64,000 nt of DNA, taken from contig RDEW01000005.1 in NCBI GenBank assembly GCA_011109175.1, positions 1,304,324 to 1,368,323 on the forward strand, given 5' to 3'. This document shows, piece by piece, positions 58,800 to 64,000 of this stretch. A model generated the notes under the pieces. It was not told the origin of the DNA and did no database searches. It was given only the letters and a program-made list of their open reading frames with translations. Numbering within the stretch: position 1 is the first letter of the stretch; each line of letters opens with the position of its first letter. The DNA comes from Dicyema japonicum (lineage: Eukaryota; Dicyemida; Rhombozoa; Dicyemidae). The position numbers were made by a program, and so were the translations under genes.

Positions 58800-60460
58800 C
58801 GAACATTCGAGAACTTATGAGGCTAATGACATTTAACGTACGTGGAATATCAAACGATTGGGATAGGAAAGTGCTTTGTGACGATCTCGAGAAATACAAA
58901 ATATCTATTGGCTGCGTACAAGAGACGAAAATGGAAAAGGGGCGCGATGAAACGTGGAACAACTACCGACTGATTCTCTTCCCGAGTGAATGCAAACACT
59001 ACGGGTTGGAATTTGCCTTACACGTGGATTACCTCAAAAAATTTCATCGTTATTGGAGAGTCAACGACAGAATATGTGTCCTACAAGTCAAACTAATGAG
59101 TCCAAGAGTCTTTTAACAATCATAAATGTCTATGCACCACACTGCGGGCGAGGAATCAAGAACCCTATTGAGTTCGAGGAATTCTAATCATAACTTTCAA
59201 GCACATATTCGAATAATGCGTCCTCGTCCCTTGTTTTTGTGCGGGAGATATTAATGAAAAGGCCGGAATGGGACCCGAAGAATCCTCCATTGGAATACAT
59301 GGGCGCGGAAAGAGAAATGCATCAGGAGCCTCTCTTGTGAACTTCTGCAAGGAAAATAGTCTATTCCTGTGCAACACGGTCTTCACGCACTCAGCTCGCC
59401 ACAAGATGACATGGCACGGACAAAGGAAAAACTCTGTTGGGGAGACCATGAATATATATAATCAAGTCGATTACATTGTCTGTCGATAGTCGGATAAACA
59501 CTTTCTTCCTGTAGTTTCAAAACAACAATTGGGACACCCCAGGGTGATTCCCTCTCCCCTTTCTATTCGCCATACATCTTGAATCTGCACTCCGCGATGT
59601 CCGTAAATGCAATATAGGAGACGTAAAAGAGACATCTTATGCGGATGATGTAGATCTGTATCACGGGACACGACCGCACTTCAACACCTACTAGAAAATG
59701 CACCTGCGAAGCTTGAGAAATGGTTTCTTAGCGTAAATGTAAACAAAACTGAAATTATAGAAATCAAAATAGACGATATTACTCATGAAAGATGGAGATG
59801 TACTAATAAGCTCGGTTCTCTACTAGGAGACGCTGAAGATGTACTAAAGAGGAAAACACTGGCAAATGAGGCAATGGCTAAACTGAAGAAAGGATGGCTA
59901 AGGGCCAAAGGACTTGGAATTGACATCAAATGCAGGCTTTACAACGCCTTTGTGAAACCGATCCTACTGTACAACGCTGGAACTTGTGGAAGTTCCTTCA
60001 AAGAACTAATGAAACTAGATTTGTTCCATGGAAGGCAACTAAGAAGCTTACTCGGAATGGAGTTGCCATGTAGAATATCAACCACTGGTATATACAACAA
60101 GTGTATGTGTTCGTACATCAGCAAGGATGTGATAGATGCCCGGTGGAGGCTATTTGGACATGTGTTAAGAATGAACCAAGACGCACCAACTAACAAAGCG
60201 ATGGAAGATTACTTTGACAGTTGCGACAAACCCTCCCGCGGACTACCAAGAACGATACTGCCGATTGTCTTAAACAAAGATTTAAACCAGGTGAAAAAAA
60301 AGCTCAAAACGGGGGATGACCTATACGAATTGAGATCACTCGCATACGACAGAGGAAAATGGAAAAGACTAACTATAAATATTGTTTCTTTGAGTGTTGC
60401 ACATGCGGGACTATAATCATTATGGCTTTCGTGAAAGTGCTTTAATAATAATAATAACCT
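58800..60460 (+). mobile_element. LINE family B, internally deleted copy with full 3' end
   Basis: MRLMTFNVRGISNDWDRKVL, IGCVQETKMEKGRDETWNNY, NVYAPHCG, GKRNASGASLVNFCKENSLF and QVDYIVCR (endonuclease to 59489) join at about 59510 directly to GTPQGDSLSP, FAIHLESALRDV and TSYADDVDLYHG (RT catalytic box). Then a 180-codon frame (59874-60416) with LYNAFVKPILLYNAGTC, WRLFGHVLRMNQ, RGLPRTILPIVLNKDL and LRSLAYDRGKW. The 3' end is CACATGCGGGACTATAATCA then TATGGCTTTCGTGAAAGTGC and (TAA)n. The interior between endonuclease and RT palm is missing. Confidence 0.85.
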
Positions 60461-60600
60461 AATGCATCATCAAAATTCTAAAAAATAGAAAAATACAGTT
60501 GAAGTCAACGACATTCAAAAACAATTGAGGTTTTATTGATTTATTTTAGATTATTTAGGTTTCGAAATGTTATTCTACTCCAATATATGTTGTGCTGGTT

Positions 60601-60601
60601 N
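60601..60601. other. Ambiguous base (N)
   Basis: A single N in the assembly, in non-coding sequence next to LINE remains. Confidence 0.95.
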
Positions 60602-60729
60602 AGGGTCCGCTTTAAAACAGTAGACTGCAGATAGTCCTGGATCTTCCTACTAACTCTAACTGTTTTAGATAACTATTATGGTACTTTGTTGCAATTCCTA
60701 CACACCTCATCGGAATAACGAGAACCTTG

Positions 60730-61815
60730 CAACCACTATCTGCCCCATCTTGTTTGCAAACAAGACATACTTCCTATTTTCTTTACCTCCACAGTGTGCA
60801 GGCAGTCTCGGGACGTAATGCCAACTTTTATGATAAGGACTTGGCCAGACTCCATATCCACAATGTCCGGTTTATTGTGCTTGACTAGCTCCGGGGTTAG
60901 AATAATAGTGTCTACCTTGATTTGGACTTTGGTGTTCTCTACTACAGACTGCACCTTACGAGTTCCAAACTTCCTGGTGTAGCGAATACCATACTTATTG
61001 CATAGTAGAAGATGAAAACTCCTTACTACCTCGACATGTTCCTTGACTTATAAGGGAGACATGTATTTGTTAATCGACCCAAAAAAATATTGCGGTCTCG
61101 CATATTTGTGTGAAACACCTCCGATGGAAATAATTTGTCACCGTATTTTAGCAATGCTGTCGACGACTTAAGGGTTTGTCCATTGCTTGAGGACCTTATG
61201 AAGGCTTTTTAAGTTGATCCTTTGAATTAAATTATTATATTGTAATTCGATCAACGCCTTCACTTACTAGCCCACCACTATCAATACCATACTTAGCAGA
61301 CAAAAAGGTCTGACAGTGCCTAGGTAGGTTGCCTATTTTTCATTATGGCGTGCTTCCTAGCAGACATATTTGACCCAGCTATCAGTGTGTCGTGTATTCG
61401 CATAGGGATGCGCTCACTTAGTTGGACTACTCCACACTGTCCACAGCCAAAGTTCTCATGGGGTAAATATAGTCTCTCCTTGTTGGCTGCCAGCACATGG
61501 ACATAGTTTTCTCTAAGTACTCCACAGATAAAAACATCAACCTCATCATACCCTTTGGGATCAAACTCCACAACACCTATGTAGTAGTTTAGAAGTGAGA
61601 TAGCATACTCATTTAATGCTAGGAACAAATTTTCTGCATTTAGAGACGTCTCACATGAAATGTCGCACGCCGAAATCAACACCGAGCCGTAAGTGATACT
61701 CTGACAGCTGTCATCCGAGTTGACACTCAGCTGATATTTGAAGTTCTTGGTCTTCTCAATCTCAGAATTCAAGATGAAAAGCAATCTCCACGTGATATCC
61801 CTGAAAGAAAGCATA
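60730..61815 (-). mobile_element. R4-like LINE C-terminal relic
   Basis: Minus-strand frame of 164 codons (61320-61814): LNAENLFLALNEYAISLLNY, YIGVVEFDPKGYDEVD, HVLAANKERLYLPHENFGCG, the thumb/linker of LINEs with a restriction-like endonuclease. Further down, LTPELVKHNKPDIVDME, QVLIIKVGI (60736-60954) carries a PD...K-like nuclease core. Frame breaks and stops between these parts mark it as dead. Probably the same family as 1-1560. Confidence 0.65.
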
Positions 61816-61904
61816 ATTGTTTCTTGATGAGAAAATTCCGTGATTCATGTGCCGCGTAAGTCTTTTATAAATCAACTTCTCCATGATTTTTGAAATTGAA
61901 TTTA

Positions 61905-62150
61905 TTAGACTAAGTATATAGCCGTTATCGATTTTCCTGGTTTTGGGATCATCCGAATAATGGAATCATTCCAAACTTGAGGTAGATATTTCATGTTGAG
62001 ACTTGCTCCAAATAAGTAACAGAGGATTTCAAAAAGACAACCCGGACCCTTCTTGTATAATTTTAGCCGAATCCCGTACATTCGATGAGTTTTATCTTGG
62101 CACTCCATAATAGTTTGTTTCATCAAAGAATTTACTACATGTCACCTATC
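61905..62150 (-). mobile_element. Jockey-like RT start fragment
   Basis: The minus strand reads MKYLPQVWNDSIIRMIPKPG then KS..I, the usual P..W....I..I.KPGK entry to the RT domain. Confidence 0.5.
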
Positions 62151-62959
62151 ATCAAATCAACACTAATTGCTTTCTAATCAAAAATTAAAGAATGTATTTT
62201 TTAAGTCTATATTTTCTTGACTCGACTCATGTTGACTATTTTCAATTCTCCTGATTCTGCCTTAATCTGTGATAAAAATTAAATAAACCTCTATTCGGTT
62301 GTTTGACAAAATTCACCACGGGACGCGACATTTTCGGTTACATAATTTTTTACATCGTCTTAACTTTGCCCGAATGCGACTTCGTCCTGAAATTTACAGC
62401 TTGATATGGTTAGGGACAGCAGCTTTAGGACTTCCAGAGAAAACAGGTTTAGCAAAACAATGTAGATACTCATCCATGTTTGCCTTTACATAGTCCACAT
62501 CACCGGTCAACAACATAGATGTCGATAAAGAACATAGTTTGTTCGTCGTGAAATTCCTGTAATGACTCTAGTTGACATTATTAGTATCAAATTTTATACA
62601 ATACAGCAATGCATGGTAATTTAGAGTAATGAATTGTTCGAATATAAGCTCTATGTTTTTAGAAAGGTTTATTTAATTAACCAAATATTTTCAGACATAT
62701 TCTTATAATTAATAATCAAATGATTAAACTAAGAATGTTCTAGCTACGTAAAACAAATAGGCCACCTAGTTCTCCATTCCATTCTTCATAAGGATTTCAC
62801 TTAATATCCATAACATTCACAGCCTCACATTATTTGGCTTTTCTTTCCAAAAAAGGATTAGACCATCTTTCTAAACTGACTAAATTTATTGCTGATGGAT
62901 TAAATAAATCTCCTTAAAGAACAATCATTGAGTCTTCATTTAACAAGCTTACCAACAAC
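62151..62959. other. No gene recognised
   Basis: AT-rich; a plus frame of 64 codons (62299-62493) is unrecognised. It may include decayed LINE D sequence. Confidence 0.3.
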
Positions 62960-63735
62960 ACTTCTTTTTTAGGCCGATGATATTATAATTGCCTCTCCCT
63001 ACCGCGACGCATCCGCTACTTATATGGTAATGAAAAAACATTGACAAAATTTCTTTTTCGATGGACCAAAATCTCCTCATCCAATCTAGTTAAAAGTCAT
63101 CAATAATGCTTTCAACTAGAAACAATCGTCAATTCAACTTATCTAAAGACAATTTATCAACGATGAACTATGCTGTATCTGTCTGTTGTCCCTTTTTATC
63201 AATAAAAACGTCGAAAAAAATACAAACGACTCAAAACTCTGCTCTAAGAATAATTACTGGAAGTATAAAAACCACACAAACTGACCACCTAGGCTGGGAA
63301 TCAAAAATTCTTCGAATTAGGGAACATTTCAAAATGCTCAGTCTACAATTTCTTGACAAGTGAAAAACACTGGGACATCAAGCTCGCTGCCTTTGGATCT
63401 CAAAACAAAAGGAGAATTATTCCTACTCTTGGTGATCAAATTCTGATTGTAAAAACCATCCCTGAGACTACATAAAACAATGGTCATCACTTGAATTTAC
63501 ACTAATATCTGCACAGGATTGGACAATCTTCTTCTCCACTATCTCCAAGTGCTTTCTTGACAACTAGAAGACGGGTTACCCCTTCTCTTGTCCGGTTGCA
63601 ACTCCTAGTACTCTATAGAACCAAATATACATGTCAGATCTTTGGGAGTGTTCGCTCTTGGCTGTAACGTTTTTGTTAGTCACTTGTTTCTTTCATTTGA
63701 AGGGACCGGGGGTAATCAAATAATAAATAAAATCT
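62960..63735 (+). mobile_element. LINE family D, RT C-terminus and 3' end
   Basis: ADDIIIASPYRDASATYMV (62970-63030, catalytic box), then a gap, YAVSVCCPFLSIKTSKKIQT, QNSALRIITGSIKTTQTDHL and REHFKMLSLQFL, the C-terminus of a Jockey-like RT. The 3' end AGATCTTTGGGAGTGTTCGC...GGACCGGGGGTAATCAAATAATAAATAAA is at about 63640-63735. Stops present. Confidence 0.7.
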
Positions 63736-64000
63736 GTACGAGTCCATCTTTAACAAATATCAAGTAGCACCATCCAGATCTTCTTGACTGATATTTCCTA
63801 AGTACATCGGAAAACTGTATCGAAGCCAAAAATTTTGATTTCAGAAGTCGACTTTGAGTTTATCAGAGATCGTTTATTAAAATATTAAATAAGGCATACG
63901 TTCTAAAATTAATGCTCATTTGAGATCTCAAAATTCGAAGAATTTGTAAATTTTCAATCACATTAAATTTAAGAATTGATATCTTTGAGAAGTTATGTTT
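63736..64000. other. No gene recognised
   Basis: AT-rich end of the window; nothing identified. Confidence 0.35.

Overview
The window looks like nuclear DNA of a small-genome animal. My best guess is a dicyemid mesozoan (Dicyema-like); this is inference, not an identification. At least ten conserved eukaryotic genes can be reassembled by hand. Nearly all their introns are 20-27 nt long, bounded by GT...AG, with two GC...AG cases. Introns this short are reported as normal for dicyemids. The genes use the standard code and include animal-type families (EFR3, CARM1/PRMT4, Jagunal, an ephrin-like protein, an Ig/FN3 receptor), which argues against nucleomorph, ciliate or microsporidian DNA.

Gene layout: SPT16 of the FACT complex (+, 6076-9623); chaperonin CCT2 (-, 15810-17751); EFR3 (-, 23315-25774) just downstream of ALG14 (-, 25925-26627); an ephrin-like GPI-type protein (+, 28212-28751) followed by CARM1 (+, about 29976-31539); an H2A.X-like histone (+, 40902-41315); an unrecognised small protein (+, 45240-45701); an Ig-FN3-TM receptor (-, 46625-48129); CNOT11 of CCR4-NOT (+, 53554-55124); an unrecognised minus-strand gene whose last codons read KDEL (56500-56996); and Jagunal (-, 57499-57990). 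These genes serve unrelated housekeeping and surface functions. I see no pathway cluster; only the ALG14-EFR3 spacing (about 150 bp) hints at co-transcription.

Between the genes the window is a graveyard of transposable elements. (i) Jockey/CR1-like LINE family A: three copies carry 2A-like ribosome-skipping motifs, and one recent 3' insertion has a 14-bp target-site duplication. (ii) APE-type LINE family B, with a characteristic 3' end and (TAA)n tail. (iii) RTE-like family C and a further family D. (iv) R4/Dong-like LINEs with a restriction-like endonuclease. (v) Family E, a cysteine-rich 'GLHPLSC...RH' module; one copy has a poly(A) tail and a 10-bp target-site duplication. (vi) Two SINE families whose 3' ends copy those of LINE B and LINE A. 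(vii) DNA transposons: a 1478-bp Ginger-like element with 52-bp inverted repeats and a 5-bp duplication, plus pogo/Tigger and hAT relics.

Several conserved genes carry single-base frame breaks, two of them clearly in homopolymers. These look more like assembly indels than inactivation. One N is present at 60601. All identifications come from reading translations and from remembered family sequences; no database search was run.
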